A stretch of 64,000 bases of DNA from Candidatus Opimibacter skivensis. GTDB taxonomy: Bacteria > Bacteroidota > Bacteroidia > Chitinophagales > Saprospiraceae. Each line of letters opens with the position of its first letter. The first letter of the stretch is position 1. The stretch is from NCBI GenBank assembly GCA_016722045.1, contig JADKGY010000031.1, positions 62,001-126,000 of the forward strand. The letters are read 5' to 3'. Below are positions 18,955 through 27,879 of this stretch, one piece after another. The notes below the pieces were generated by a model that saw only the letters and a list, made by a program, of their open reading frames with translations, did not search any database and was not told the origin of the DNA. The translations under genes and the position numbers were made by a program.

Positions 18955-20244
18955 ATGCCAATTATGAAAGTCCGTAAGGAAATAACCGAATTGCTCAATG
19001 CCGGCGTGATCACACAAGAGACAGCAGACCGCATAACTCAATACTACGATTCTAAAACAGAACCGCCTTCAAATAAACTGGTCATTGTTTTTGGTATTCT
19101 TGGCGCCATCCTGGTCAGCTTAGGCATCATCCTTATCCTTGCACACAATTGGGATTCGCTGTCGAGAAGTGTAAAGACTGTGATTGCATTCATCCCTTTA
19201 CTCGCAGGACAGGCTATATGCGGATACACATTATTAAAGAAAGAAGAAAGTGTGACATGGCGTGAAGCCGGTTCGGCATTTCTGATTTTTTCTGTCGGAG
19301 CCTGCATCGGATTACTTAGTCAGATATACAATGTATCCGGAAATCTTGCTTCATATCTTTTTACATGGACGCTTCTTTGTGTGCCTATCATCTATGTCAT
19401 GAGGTCATCTATGGCTTCACTACTTTATATCGCCGGTATCACATGGTATGCCTGCGAAATAGGCTATTGGGGAAATTCAACTCATGAATCCTATCTCTAT
19501 TGGGGAATGCTTTTACTTGTACTTCCGTACTATTATATGTTATACAGAAAACGTAGTGAAGGTAATTTTTTCACCTTTCACAACTGGTTTATACCCTTAT
19601 CTGTAGTCATTGTATTGGGCACTGTAGCAAAAGATGTTGGAGACCTTATGTTTATTGCATATGTCAGTTTGTTCGGATTACTCTATCTAATCGGGAATAC
19701 ACCTTTCATCAGGGACCAGAAAATCAGAAATAATGGTTATCTCATGCTCGGATCGCTTGGCACTGTAGGAATACTTCTTGTATTGAGTTTCAATTTCTTT
19801 TGGAGTGATCTCATTGATAAAGATTTTTCAGAAAAGAATGTTTTTTCTTCTGTAGAATTTCTGGTTTCAGCTTTGTTGACTCTCGCAGCACTGAGCCTTT
19901 TAATCTATCAGAAAATGAGACAGAAACCACTGGAGATAAAGCCGGCTGAATTGATCTTCCTTTTATTTATTGGTGTATTCATTATTGGTCTCTCCTCCCT
20001 TCTTTCTGTTGTATTGATCAATCTACTTGTGCTGGGTGTCGGCATACTTACCATACGTGAAGGGGCGCGAGAAAACCATCTGGGTATATTGAACTATGGC
20101 TTATTGATCGTCACCGCATTAGTGATCTGCAGATTCTTTGACACTGATATTAGTTTTGTGTTGAAGGGAATATTATTTGTCGGTGTAGGCCTTGGTTTCT
20201 TTTTTGCCAATTACTGGATGATGAAGAAGAAAAGAGTAACGTAA
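18955..20244 (+). CDS. DUF2157 membrane protein
   Basis: 429 residues. A short N-terminal soluble part (KEITELLNAGVITQETADRITQYY) precedes about ten to twelve helices, starting KLVIVFGILGAILVSLGIILILAHNWDSL, the DUF2157 signature. The next gene encodes a GDYXXLXY-domain protein, the usual partner of DUF2157 in many genomes. The function of the pair is unknown. The stop codon (TAA 20242-20244) lies inside a heptamer array. Confidence 0.85.
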   Translation: MPIMKVRKEITELLNAGVITQETADRITQYYDSKTEPPSNKLVIVFGILGAILVSLGIILILAHNWDSLSRSVKTVIAFIPLLAGQAICGYTLLKKEESVTWREAGSAFLIFSVGACIGLLSQIYNVSGNLASYLFTWTLLCVPIIYVMRSSMASLLYIAGITWYACEIGYWGNSTHESYLYWGMLLLVLPYYYMLYRKRSEGNFFTFHNWFIPLSVVIVLGTVAKDVGDLMFIAYVSLFGLLYLIGNTPFIRDQKIRNNGYLMLGSLGTVGILLVLSFNFFWSDLIDKDFSEKNVFSSVEFLVSALLTLAALSLLIYQKMRQKPLEIKPAELIFLLFIGVFIIGLSSLLSVVLINLLVLGVGILTIREGARENHLGILNYGLLIVTALVICRFFDTDISFVLKGILFVGVGLGFFFANYWMMKKKRVT

Positions 20245-20352
20245 CGAATAACGGGTAACGAATAACGAATAACGAGTAACGAGTAATGAGTAATGAGTAA
20301 TGAATAATGAATAATGAATAATGAATAATGAATAGTAAATAGTAAATAGTAG
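20241..20352 (+). repeat. Heptamer array (GTAACGA/ATAATGA, 16 units)
   Basis: Sixteen 7-base units in perfect register, drifting from GTAACGA and ATAACGA to GTAATGA, ATAATGA and ATAGTAA. It begins in the stop codon of the DUF2157 gene. The rest of the 286-base gap to the next gene (20353-20530) shows no gene. It contains a stretch around 20430-20465 (CTCTATGATCTCCGTGTTCT) that resembles dispersed intergenic repeats of many environmental genomes. Confidence 0.9.
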
Positions 20353-20530
20353 TGACAGGGCTTGCTCCTGTCTGATTAAAATACATCTGTTTGAATAAAA
20401 TACTTAAGTGAATAATGGTCAAAAAATGAATTACATTCTCTATGATCTCCGTGTTCTCTATGCGATATTAAATTCAAAAATAGAGTCCGGTATCCGGCAT
20501 CCTTTAATCCGGTATCCAAAACCTTAATTT

Positions 20531-21109
20531 ATGAACAAAACAATCTTAATTCCCGCCTTTATCCTGATGGTTGTCCTTCAGCTATACATTCCTGTCCGAA
20601 TGATAAGCTATAAAGAATCCATTCTGACAGGTGGAAAAGAATTTAAATTCAGGACGGCACCTATAGATCCTACTGATCCATTCAGAGGAAAATACATTAC
20701 GCTTTCCTTTGAGGCGAATTCATTTCATGTGGCAAATGCTGAAGAATGGAATCAGGGAGATCCGATTTTTGTTATGCTTGGTGAGGATGAGAAAGGTTTC
20801 GTTAAAATAAATTCCATTTCAAAAGATCAGCCCGTGGATGATGAAAATTATGTCAAAGCATCCATTGATTACATTGTCACGGATACGATGAGTTATGTAA
20901 CAGTTGAATATCCATTCACAAGATTTTATATGGAAGAATCAAAAGCGCAAGGTGCACAGGACGTCTACAGAGAAACCGCCAGGGACACTAACCAGGTAGC
21001 TTATGCTTTAGTCAGCATAAAAGAGGGTGACGCTGTAATAAAAGATGTAATGATTGATGATGTACCTATCAGTGAAGTCGTAAAGCAACTACAGGAAAAA
21101 CCACAATAG
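20531..21109 (+). CDS. GDYXXLXY-domain protein
   Basis: 192 residues with one N-terminal helix (ILIPAFILMVVLQLYIPVRMI), then a soluble, probably periplasmic domain. DPTDPFRGKYITLSF matches the family core (Asp-Pro, Arg-Gly-x-Tyr, then hydrophobic), and AYALVSIKEGDAVIKDVMIDD the end of the domain. It is the expected partner of the DUF2157 gene upstream. No biochemical role is established that I can name. Confidence 0.8.
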   Translation: MNKTILIPAFILMVVLQLYIPVRMISYKESILTGGKEFKFRTAPIDPTDPFRGKYITLSFEANSFHVANAEEWNQGDPIFVMLGEDEKGFVKINSISKDQPVDDENYVKASIDYIVTDTMSYVTVEYPFTRFYMEESKAQGAQDVYRETARDTNQVAYALVSIKEGDAVIKDVMIDDVPISEVVKQLQEKPQ

Positions 21110-21139
21110 ACATATGCTGACTGATAATATCTGTGTTCT

Positions 21140-21847
21140 ATGAAACTGCAACTACATAAACTGTTTCTTGGAAAGCCCCTGACAGGAGAAATACCTTCGC
21201 AAGGCTCCATTAGCAAACGACTGTATAATATCAAATCAATATGGAATAATGAGCATGACAATGATGTCGGAATAGAAAAAATCCTTCGCTTATTCCTGGC
21301 CGTTTCTCAATTTTTTTTCCCGGGGTTGTATATCAAACAAATATTCAGTAGAAGACTGATCACATACCAGGACCTCGCTGTAGATGTTTATGTCCTGTTT
21401 AAACTCTCTTTCCCGCTGATCCTGGTGATCAATGATCTTCAACATAGCCATATATTGTTTATTATATTATTGTGGCTCATGGCTGAAACCATGTTGTACG
21501 TACCCACATTAATATTCGCTTCGGATGTCATCGCCAGGCCGCGTTCTTACCGGCGATCGATGCTGCTTCTGTTTATAAATTATATTGAAATCATTTTTGA
21601 TTTTGGAGCAATTTATAGCCATGGCGATTACCTGAATAAACCATTGACACATTGGTTTGATGCGATTTATTTCAGTTTTATTACATCAGCTACAATTGGC
21701 TTTGGTGATTATTTTCCGGCCACAGAGGCTGGAAAATTTCTCGTTAGTTTTCAGTCTACTTTATTTATCATCTTTGTTGCTCTCTTTCTTAATTTTTTCA
21801 CAGGTAAAGTGGAGAGCAAAGGATATTTTGGGCAATTTAAATCTTAA
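21140..21847 (+). CDS. Two-pore-helix type potassium channel protein
   Basis: 235 residues. About four N-terminal helices precede a pore loop and final helix (DAIYFSFITSATIGFGDYFPA). The selectivity filter is Thr185-Ile-Gly-Phe-Gly-Asp190, close to the TVGYGD of K+ channels. There is no RCK or cyclic-nucleotide domain at the C-terminus, so gating is unknown. It is preceded by the GDYXXLXY gene at 30 bases and may share its transcript. Confidence 0.85.
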   Translation: MKLQLHKLFLGKPLTGEIPSQGSISKRLYNIKSIWNNEHDNDVGIEKILRLFLAVSQFFFPGLYIKQIFSRRLITYQDLAVDVYVLFKLSFPLILVINDLQHSHILFIILLWLMAETMLYVPTLIFASDVIARPRSYRRSMLLLFINYIEIIFDFGAIYSHGDYLNKPLTHWFDAIYFSFITSATIGFGDYFPATEAGKFLVSFQSTLFIIFVALFLNFFTGKVESKGYFGQFKS

Positions 21848-21917
21848 CTACTAAAATCTATATGACTCCACCTGTACTCAGGGGTAGACTCATAATTTAA
21901 TCGTAAATAAGTCCTTT

Positions 21918-22364
21918 ATGCTAAAGAATTATACATTCTGGTTAAAAACAGCGGCAACGCTACAGATACTGACAGCTCTTCTTCATTCACTGAGCTTCAT
22001 CAATAAACCGCAAGGAACGAATGATAAAGAGAAAGAAATGATCACTCTGATGACGACGAATAAAATGGACATGGGGGCCGGTTTTACACCCACGATGTTT
22101 AATATCGTGACATCCATGAGTATAGGTTTTGCACTGATGTTAGTGTTAGGTGGCGTCATCAACTGGTATCTCCTTCGAAAAAAAGCTGGACCGGAAATAA
22201 TGAGAGGAATAATAGTCATCAATATTATTGTTTTTGGAATTTCATTCGTGGCGAATTGTTTCCTTACATTTTTACCACCGGTCGTGTGTACAGGCTTAAT
22301 ATTTCTGTCACTCGTTTTGGCGTTCATGACCGTTCCGAAAACAGGAATAATGAATAACAAGTAA
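21918..22364 (+). CDS. Small four-helix membrane protein, unknown
   Basis: 148 residues with four predicted helices (about 8-28, 62-85, 95-118, 122-142). A soluble loop near 30-60 carries GTNDKEKEMITLMTTNKMDMG. I do not recognise a family with confidence; similar proteins occur singly in Bacteroidota and Leptospira. The C-terminal codons run into a heptamer array. Confidence 0.6.
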   Translation: MLKNYTFWLKTAATLQILTALLHSLSFINKPQGTNDKEKEMITLMTTNKMDMGAGFTPTMFNIVTSMSIGFALMLVLGGVINWYLLRKKAGPEIMRGIIVINIIVFGISFVANCFLTFLPPVVCTGLIFLSLVLAFMTVPKTGIMNNK

Positions 22365-22384
22365 CGAATAACGAGTAAAAAGTA
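22347..22384 (+). repeat. Short heptamer array at a gene end
   Basis: Units ATAATGA, ATAACAA, GTAACGA and ATAACGA, then GTAAAAA twice. It overlaps the last codons and stop of the gene ending at 22364, like the array at 20241. The next 60 bases contain a GCGTTAATTAGCGAAATTTGCGGC stretch resembling sequence at 52.4 kb. Confidence 0.75.
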
Positions 22385-22443
22385 AAAAGTAAAAAAAGTA
22401 GTTGTTTTAATTTGCGTTAATTAGCGAAATTTGCGGCAAATAC

Positions 22444-22492
22444 AATAAGCAATAAGCAATAAGCAATAAGCAATAAGCAATAAGCAATAAGC
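22444..22492 (+). repeat. Heptamer array AATAAGC x7
   Basis: Seven perfect copies of AATAAGC in the 187-base gap before the YcxB-like gene. It is the purest of the AATANNN arrays in the window. It is too short and regular for a CRISPR and has no spacers. Confidence 0.95.
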
Positions 22493-22551
22493 AATTGCCA
22501 ATCCACCTTAACCATTTCACAAATTGAAAATCGAAAATCGAAAATCCTAAC

Positions 22552-23097
22552 ATGACTTACACCTACATACCTGATGAAAATGATTACCTCAATTACCTGT
22601 ATTATGCGACGACAAAATCGCAGCGCGTCCGGAAAAAGAGGACAATGAATAAGCTGGTGATTCTATTCCTGTATTTTATAGCAGGCCTTTTTCTATACAA
22701 CAGCCAGGGACCGATCAATTCAGGGCTATTCTTTATGCTCTGTCTTCCAATGTATTTTTTCTACACCTACTTTGAAAAACGACAATACAAAAGGCACTTT
22801 ACCAAATACATTAAAGCTAATTACAGCAGTGAAATCGGCGTCAATACAATCATCGAAGTAAATGAAGAAGGTGTATCCATAGCTGTGGGCGATGCAAAAA
22901 CCACTATGCCCTGGACAGAGATCGAGTCCATCAATGAAACAGGCACCTTAATCCTGATCGAAGAAAAAAATCAAAATGCGATCGTGATCCCAAAACAAAA
23001 AACCAATGGGATCGCAGATTTGATTGCAGAACTTAAAGGAATCGCGGCTAGTCATACAATTCCCTTCAATGAAGATTTGGACTGGAAATGGAAGTAG
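22552..23097 (+). CDS. YcxB-like membrane protein
   Basis: 181 residues. A soluble start (TYTYIPDENDYLNYLYYATTKS) is followed by two close helices (about 35-52 and 58-75). A C-terminal domain with INEEGVSI-like strands follows (VNEEGVSIAVGDAKTTMPWTEIESI and IVIPKQK), matching the YcxB-like arrangement. The function is unknown. It stands alone. Confidence 0.7.
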   Translation: MTYTYIPDENDYLNYLYYATTKSQRVRKKRTMNKLVILFLYFIAGLFLYNSQGPINSGLFFMLCLPMYFFYTYFEKRQYKRHFTKYIKANYSSEIGVNTIIEVNEEGVSIAVGDAKTTMPWTEIESINETGTLILIEEKNQNAIVIPKQKTNGIADLIAELKGIAASHTIPFNEDLDWKWK

Positions 23098-23528
23098 TTA
23101 AAAATGTAAAATGAAAGAATATTGGAGTGCTTTACAAAGGGGGTTTAGGAAAGAGGGCTTGGACTTTTGAATAAACCGCCTGGAATTTGGGCGGCGAGGG
23201 GGATATTTTTCAAGTATTAATTTCAGTATCAGTAATATCATTAATTTGCTTCAATCTGTATTTGCAATATAGCTGACAGTTACCTCATGACTTAGAGCGT
23301 ACCCGCGACACTAAGTAAAATTCCATTTGCATTCAAAGATATTCCACACTACTTTTCATACCAGAGACCATTTTTAGTATCTGGTAAATAGTATATCGGC
23401 CATGTAATTCCTGTTCGTCAGCGGCCACCCTCTTGTACATCTTTTACCAGTATCAATTTGCGTATGGCAATGATTCAACGTGAGTTGAGGAAAATGATCT
23501 TCTATTACAGAAACTAAAAATTAACTGT
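23098..23528. other. 430-base gap without a supported gene
   Basis: No open frame with family character. A minus-strand stretch around 23400-23340 reads GITWPIYYLPDTKNGLWYEK before a stop but has no start and no recognisable homologue, so a gene relic is possible. A G-rich patch lies at 23188-23202. A GTTACCTCA half-site at 23282 resembles the operator at 28636 but has no -7 element at the right distance. Confidence 0.4.
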
Positions 23529-24822
23529 ATGAAGAGGGCTCATTATCTCATTTTCATCTTATTTGCGCTTTTTCTTGCCAATGTCACTTTTGACAGGATC
23601 AAAGGAGGTGAGCGTTCTGTCATCTGGTCAGATTGTGAAGGCTATTATCTATATCTGCCTGGCGTTTTTATAATAAAAGATTTTCACAAATGGCCATCCG
23701 GAAGTATGTGGCCATACTATAATGAAAAGAAAGAATTCGTTGATAAATATTCGTGTGGTGTAGCTTATTTTGAATTACCATTTTTTGGGATTGGACATCT
23801 TATAAGCAAACTTAAAGGGCAAGACGCTAAGGATTACTTCAGTTTGATCTATAGCAAAGCAATAGCCTTTGGCGGAATCCTTCTGTCTCTATGTGGCCTT
23901 CTCTTGTTATACAAAACACTTCTCCATGAAGACGTCTGATAAAGTAACTATAGCCTTTTGGACAGTCATTTCCGTTTTCTTCGGGACCAACCTCTTTCAT
24001 TACTCCACAAAAGAGATGGGCATGTCCCATGTGTATTCATTCTTTTTATTCTGTCTGCTGATCTATCATCTTCCAAAATATTTTAAATCACCTCATTTCC
24101 TGAATAGCTTAGCTCTGGGTGGAATTTTAGGTTGGATCGTTCTCATACGACCGACTAACATCATCCTTTGCCTGCTGGTGCTTTTGTATAATGTTTATAC
24201 CATAGCATCATTTCGGGAACGAATAAGATTTTTTATTACAAACTACAAATCTGTTCTGACCATCATGCTGGCAGGCTTTATCATGTTTATTCCGCAACTG
24301 ATGTATTGGAAAGAAATGACAGGGCATTGGATTTACTATTCGTATACAGATGAAGGATTCAAATATTGGAATAAACCAAAAATATTCGCAGTGCTATTTG
24401 ATGTCCAGAATGGGCTATTACTATACTCCCCTATGGTGATCCTGATGTTAATTGGCGTTTTGTACGGATTGAAGAATAAAAAATTTCATAGCCCGGCCAT
24501 CCTACTGATTTTTATCCTGGCTACTTATGCATTCGCAAGCTGGTGGGCATGGTGGTTTGGCGGCGCATTTGGCCATCGCAGCTATGTGGAATATTACGCG
24601 ATACTGGCTATTCCATTAGCCGGATTAATTCAAAAAGTATTTTCATCACCGAGACGGATCGTGCGCATCTCGTTTCAATTGCTGCTCATTCTTTTGATGG
24701 TATACAGTGTCCGACTTTCTTACCTCTATACTTCACTCGGCGGACCATGGGACGGTGCAGACTGGCGATGGAACTGGGATAAGTATGCCTGGATAATGAG
24801 TTATTTCTTCAAAATATGGTAA
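23529..24822 (+). CDS. Polytopic membrane protein, GT-C glycosyltransferase-like, frameshifted
   Basis: About 430 residues in two overlapping frames. The first (MKRAHYLIFILFALFLANVTF) ends at 23939 after LLLYKTLLHEDV. The product continues one frame later with SDKVTIAFWTVISVFFGTNLF, so one base is in excess near 23920-23937. The loop DCEGYYLYLPGVF after helix 1 has the acidic residue and aromatic run of polyprenyl-sugar transferases. Ten or more helices follow, with WWAWWFGGAFGHRSYVEYYA near the end. The substrate is unknown. The break may be a sequencing error. Confidence 0.7.
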
Positions 24823-24934
24823 AGTAGGAGACAGAAAGTAAGAAGGGAGGAAAGGAAGAAATCCATTGATGCAAAGAAGCATAGATAACTAGTTTCTCAG
24901 AGACTTTACCGGGAAATTGTAAGGAACAAGTATA

Positions 24935-25783
24935 TCAATGTTGAATCGTATTGCATGTGATTCCCTCGTAGGCCATCTCATCGGGCACTCTTACAATTTT
25001 GTCAAGATCGTCAACGAAGATAAATTGCCAGTCACCGGAAGTTTTTATTCGCCCATGAAGGAATACCCGATCACCTACAAAAGGTAATATGGAATAATTA
25101 CAAGGATTACCATCATGATCAACGATAATATAATAATGGGCTTCTCCTGATGCGGTACTACTTTTTAAAACCGGTGGAATTCCTCCCGCGATGCATCTGG
25201 CTGCGCATGAAAGATGGGGCTTACCAAAGCCGGGTTTCATGACGCCAAAAAAACATTTTGGATCCGCGATCTCTCCACTGATAGAACCATAGGCTTCGCC
25301 CGACATTGTAAATGGAATTGTTGACGGAGCTTTATCCGGATTTGCAGGGACCAACTCTTTGACTTCCATCAAGGTATGGCCGTCATGATAAATAAGAAAC
25401 CCGGATATCGTCACATTTGAAAAATCAAGTTGTCCTCCATACTTCTTTTCAACCTGCTGAATATACGCCTCTGCTCCATGCTTGCCTGCGCCGACCAATA
25501 CTATTTGTTGAATTACAGCCTGGCCATCCATATCCATTCCATGATTGACCGATAGCATCGGAAAAGGTGTCATGGTCAACATTCCGGAAATAGTGGTCAC
25601 ATCACCATATTCAAATTGTGAACTTGAAAACCCTTTTTGAAAATAAACAAAGGCAGAAGCGATGAAAAGCACGCACACTAAAATCAACAACGATATTTTC
25701 CTTGTGAAACGCATCTGTGCGACAGGTGACATCGGTTGCCATCCTATATAAAACTCCTCGTTGGCCTTTTCCGGATTTTCCAT
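24935..25783 (-). CDS. Membrane-anchored protein with Cys/His cluster, Rieske-operon partner
   Basis: 282 residues with one helix (SLLILVCVLFIASAFVYF, about 31-48), the remainder outside the cytoplasm. A striking motif spans 177-202: DPKCFFGVMKPG, then KPHLSCAARC and IAGGIPPVL, giving Cys177, His190, Cys193 and Cys197. This spacing suits a metal or redox centre. It ends the operon, 3 bases after the Rieske/ferric-reductase gene, so the two probably work together. I know of no named function; electron transfer at the membrane is inference. Confidence 0.65.
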   Translation of the reverse strand: MENPEKANEEFYIGWQPMSPVAQMRFTRKISLLILVCVLFIASAFVYFQKGFSSSQFEYGDVTTISGMLTMTPFPMLSVNHGMDMDGQAVIQQIVLVGAGKHGAEAYIQQVEKKYGGQLDFSNVTISGFLIYHDGHTLMEVKELVPANPDKAPSTIPFTMSGEAYGSISGEIADPKCFFGVMKPGFGKPHLSCAARCIAGGIPPVLKSSTASGEAHYYIIVDHDGNPCNYSILPFVGDRVFLHGRIKTSGDWQFIFVDDLDKIVRVPDEMAYEGITCNTIQH

Positions 25784-25786
25784 GAA

Positions 25787-26836
25787 TTAGTTTCTTGCAA
25801 TTATGGAGTGGATAGGACATGGCTCTACAGGAGTTCCTTCAGCATACGGAGTCGGATTGACATATACCCAACCATCAATGAGTTTGACATCATACGTCTC
25901 TACCTTTTCGGTAAATGGTGGAGGGGATTGTCCATTATGTGGAAGATATTGATATCCATGCCAGGGACAGGTGATGCATCCATCCAAAATTTTTCCTTCG
26001 CCAAGCGGACCGTTTTGATGACGGCATAGATTGTTGACTGCAGAAAGTTTTTGATCATATTTAAAAACGGCAATATTTTCTTTACCGATCAAAACTGTCT
26101 TAGCGCGATTTTCTGCGATATCGTCGACTCTGCAGACTTTTACAAATGGATCTTGCACTTGCTCTTTCCCGATTTCCTGATTTCTTTTTTTTGAACCTGC
26201 TGACCATTGGAGACTAGTCACTATCCCTGCACCAAGTGCAAGCAAACCAATGAGATAAGGTGATTGTTCCATCTGAAGCACGCCAAGTATAACATGACCG
26301 ACGAGAAGGAAATAAGCAAGGTATACCATCATGTGCAGAGACTTCCACACTTTTGGTGACAGATTATGAAGCCAGAAATCATGACTCGTGGATGCCATGA
26401 TCAGGATAATGATCAACGCAAAAAATCCAAGAATCTGAAATGGAAATAAGCCGATCGAATTGTAATTCGGATTTGAAATAAAAACAGAAAGAATTGGATT
26501 TACATTTCCTAAAGCATGAAATTGGTAGATACTAAAAACACCATGCGTCAGTGCAATTAAGCTCATGATCACACCCAGATGACGTCTGTTGTATAAAAGC
26601 GGAAGGAATCGTTTGTCCAACCTTGCCAAGGGTCCAATACATAGAATGATATGCAACATTAGAAAAGCCAGTACGGCTGTGGCCCTAATGATAAGGGTTT
26701 CGAAGGTGATTTCCGGATGCAGCTTAAGTTGTAATAAGGTAAAGGCTCCAAAAAATAGAAGAATCCCCGTGAGCACAACACCATCATATATTCGTTTTTG
26801 TCTGTTCCAGGATACGACCTGGTATTGATGTCCCAT
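25787..26836 (-). CDS. Ferric-reductase-like heme membrane domain fused to Rieske [2Fe-2S] domain
   Basis: 349 residues. Residues 15-210 form about six helices with histidines at 62, 98, 168 and 181, the arrangement for two b-type hemes in ferric reductase/MsrQ-like proteins. After a short linker, a Rieske domain at about 230-340 binds a [2Fe-2S] cluster through CRH (271-273) and CPWH (290-293). The fold therefore joins a transmembrane electron conduit to a Rieske centre in one chain. No FAD/NAD domain is present, so the electron donor must be another protein. Confidence 0.85.
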   Translation of the reverse strand: MGHQYQVVSWNRQKRIYDGVVLTGILLFFGAFTLLQLKLHPEITFETLIIRATAVLAFLMLHIILCIGPLARLDKRFLPLLYNRRHLGVIMSLIALTHGVFSIYQFHALGNVNPILSVFISNPNYNSIGLFPFQILGFFALIIILIMASTSHDFWLHNLSPKVWKSLHMMVYLAYFLLVGHVILGVLQMEQSPYLIGLLALGAGIVTSLQWSAGSKKRNQEIGKEQVQDPFVKVCRVDDIAENRAKTVLIGKENIAVFKYDQKLSAVNNLCRHQNGPLGEGKILDGCITCPWHGYQYLPHNGQSPPPFTEKVETYDVKLIDGWVYVNPTPYAEGTPVEPCPIHSIIARN

Positions 26837-26844
26837 TCGAACTA

Positions 26845-27282
26845 CTATTTTGTGTTGAGATGAAGAGGAATATCATAAAGATGCTGATGTCTCAATACAT
26901 CTTCAATATGGAGTGTGGATCCATTGATATCGATACCTGAAATCAATTCGAAAAATGTATTTCCGGACGAATTTATTTTTCCAAGTAAGATATCCGGGTA
27001 GGAAGTCCTGGAGAGTGTGGCTATTGAAGAAGCTGATTCCCTCACTTTCGTCAGGTCTATTTCTAAATAGGGTTGACCCGAAATGCTTTCACCATATTGA
27101 ACCACTATTCCATCCTGTGTCCCCAATACTACTTTGTTGAGGAGCGTCAGATTGGAAAATGGAATTGCTTTATCTGGAGAAGACAATGGTATTACACCTG
27201 CCCCGATGAGGATAAGTGAAGGCAGCAGGATCGCCATCAGGCGCCATACCCGTCGATGTATTTTTCTAAGCTTCGGTGTCAT
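26845..27282 (-). CDS. Hypothetical protein with one membrane helix
   Basis: 145 residues. A basic N-terminus (TPKLRKIHRRVWRL) precedes one helix (MAILLPSLILIGAGVIPL), then a soluble, probably extracytoplasmic part of 110 residues that lacks cysteines. It lies 8 bases upstream of the Rieske/ferric-reductase gene in the same operon. The basic HRRVWR start resembles PepSY-type or cytochrome-associated membrane proteins, but the match is too weak for a call. Confidence 0.6.
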   Translation of the reverse strand: MTPKLRKIHRRVWRLMAILLPSLILIGAGVIPLSSPDKAIPFSNLTLLNKVVLGTQDGIVVQYGESISGQPYLEIDLTKVRESASSIATLSRTSYPDILLGKINSSGNTFFELISGIDINGSTLHIEDVLRHQHLYDIPLHLNTK

Positions 27283-27288
27283 ATTTCT

Positions 27289-27507
27289 TCACTTCTGTTT
27301 TAAAATCTTAATCCATAAATAAACCCATAGCAGAATGCTCCCGGGTATAAAAATCCATTTGGTACCCCAGTTGGTTTCTTCTATTCCATGATCAAGTTTT
27401 TTTGCACCAGCTATCATGAACCACATAGAAAAAATCAAACCACAAATGAGATAGGCATAAAAACAAAAAGTAAATATCTGAGCCAACATCATGCCTATGC
27501 TATTCAT
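27289..27507 (-). CDS. Small two-helix membrane protein
   Basis: 72 residues with helices at about 8-30 and 48-68 (FTFCFYAYLICGLIFSMWFM and TKWIFIPGSILLWVYLWIKI). The start overlaps the end of the DUF1622 gene by 8 bases, so it is translated with it. The function is unknown. Confidence 0.6.
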   Translation of the reverse strand: MNSIGMMLAQIFTFCFYAYLICGLIFSMWFMIAGAKKLDHGIEETNWGTKWIFIPGSILLWVYLWIKILKQK

Positions 27508-27859
27508 TTGTCCGGACTTTATGATGATTGATTTCTACAATTTCCCTGCTCAGAAAAAATCCAATCGTCGTCCGGATGATGACTATCAATCCTAACATTA
27601 AAAGATCCTGTACAGTAGGTTCAATAAGCGAATGAATCAAGTCTGCCACGATATACATATCAAGTCCCATCAAAATGTATGAGCCCAATAAAGCTCTTAG
27701 CGCTGAAAAATCCATTCGCTTTTGATCTCCGGACAGAAGACGGGTTTCAGCGATGAGATACAAAATGACTGTTTTTCCAAATCCAAACACAAGCATGATG
27801 GTAGCGATCATTTCGATCACCATGACAATATACTTATAGATTTCGTTTACATCCATCAT
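27500..27859 (-). CDS. DUF1622 family membrane protein
   Basis: 119 residues with three helices. RLLSGDQKRMDFSALRALLGSYILMGLDMYIVADLIHSLIEPT is the conserved core of DUF1622: a loop arginine cluster, then LGLEF/LGLD-like helices. Second gene of the SDR-led operon, 20 bases after the SDR stop. Function not established. Confidence 0.82.
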   Translation of the reverse strand: MMDVNEIYKYIVMVIEMIATIMLVFGFGKTVILYLIAETRLLSGDQKRMDFSALRALLGSYILMGLDMYIVADLIHSLIEPTVQDLLMLGLIVIIRTTIGFFLSREIVEINHHKVRTNE

Positions 27860-27879
27860 GCATGCAGTTTTGACAATGC

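Noticed and set aside
22444..22492. CRISPR array
   Set aside because: The repeat unit is 7 bases with no spacers, and no cas genes are present.
23282..23295. Operator-like GTTACCTCATGACT on the plus strand
   Set aside because: The second half is degenerate and no -7 element follows at the required distance before the gene at 23529.
23340..23420. Minus-strand relic reading GITWPIYYLPDTKNGLWYEK
   Set aside because: No start, no length and no recognised homologue; too little to call a pseudogene.
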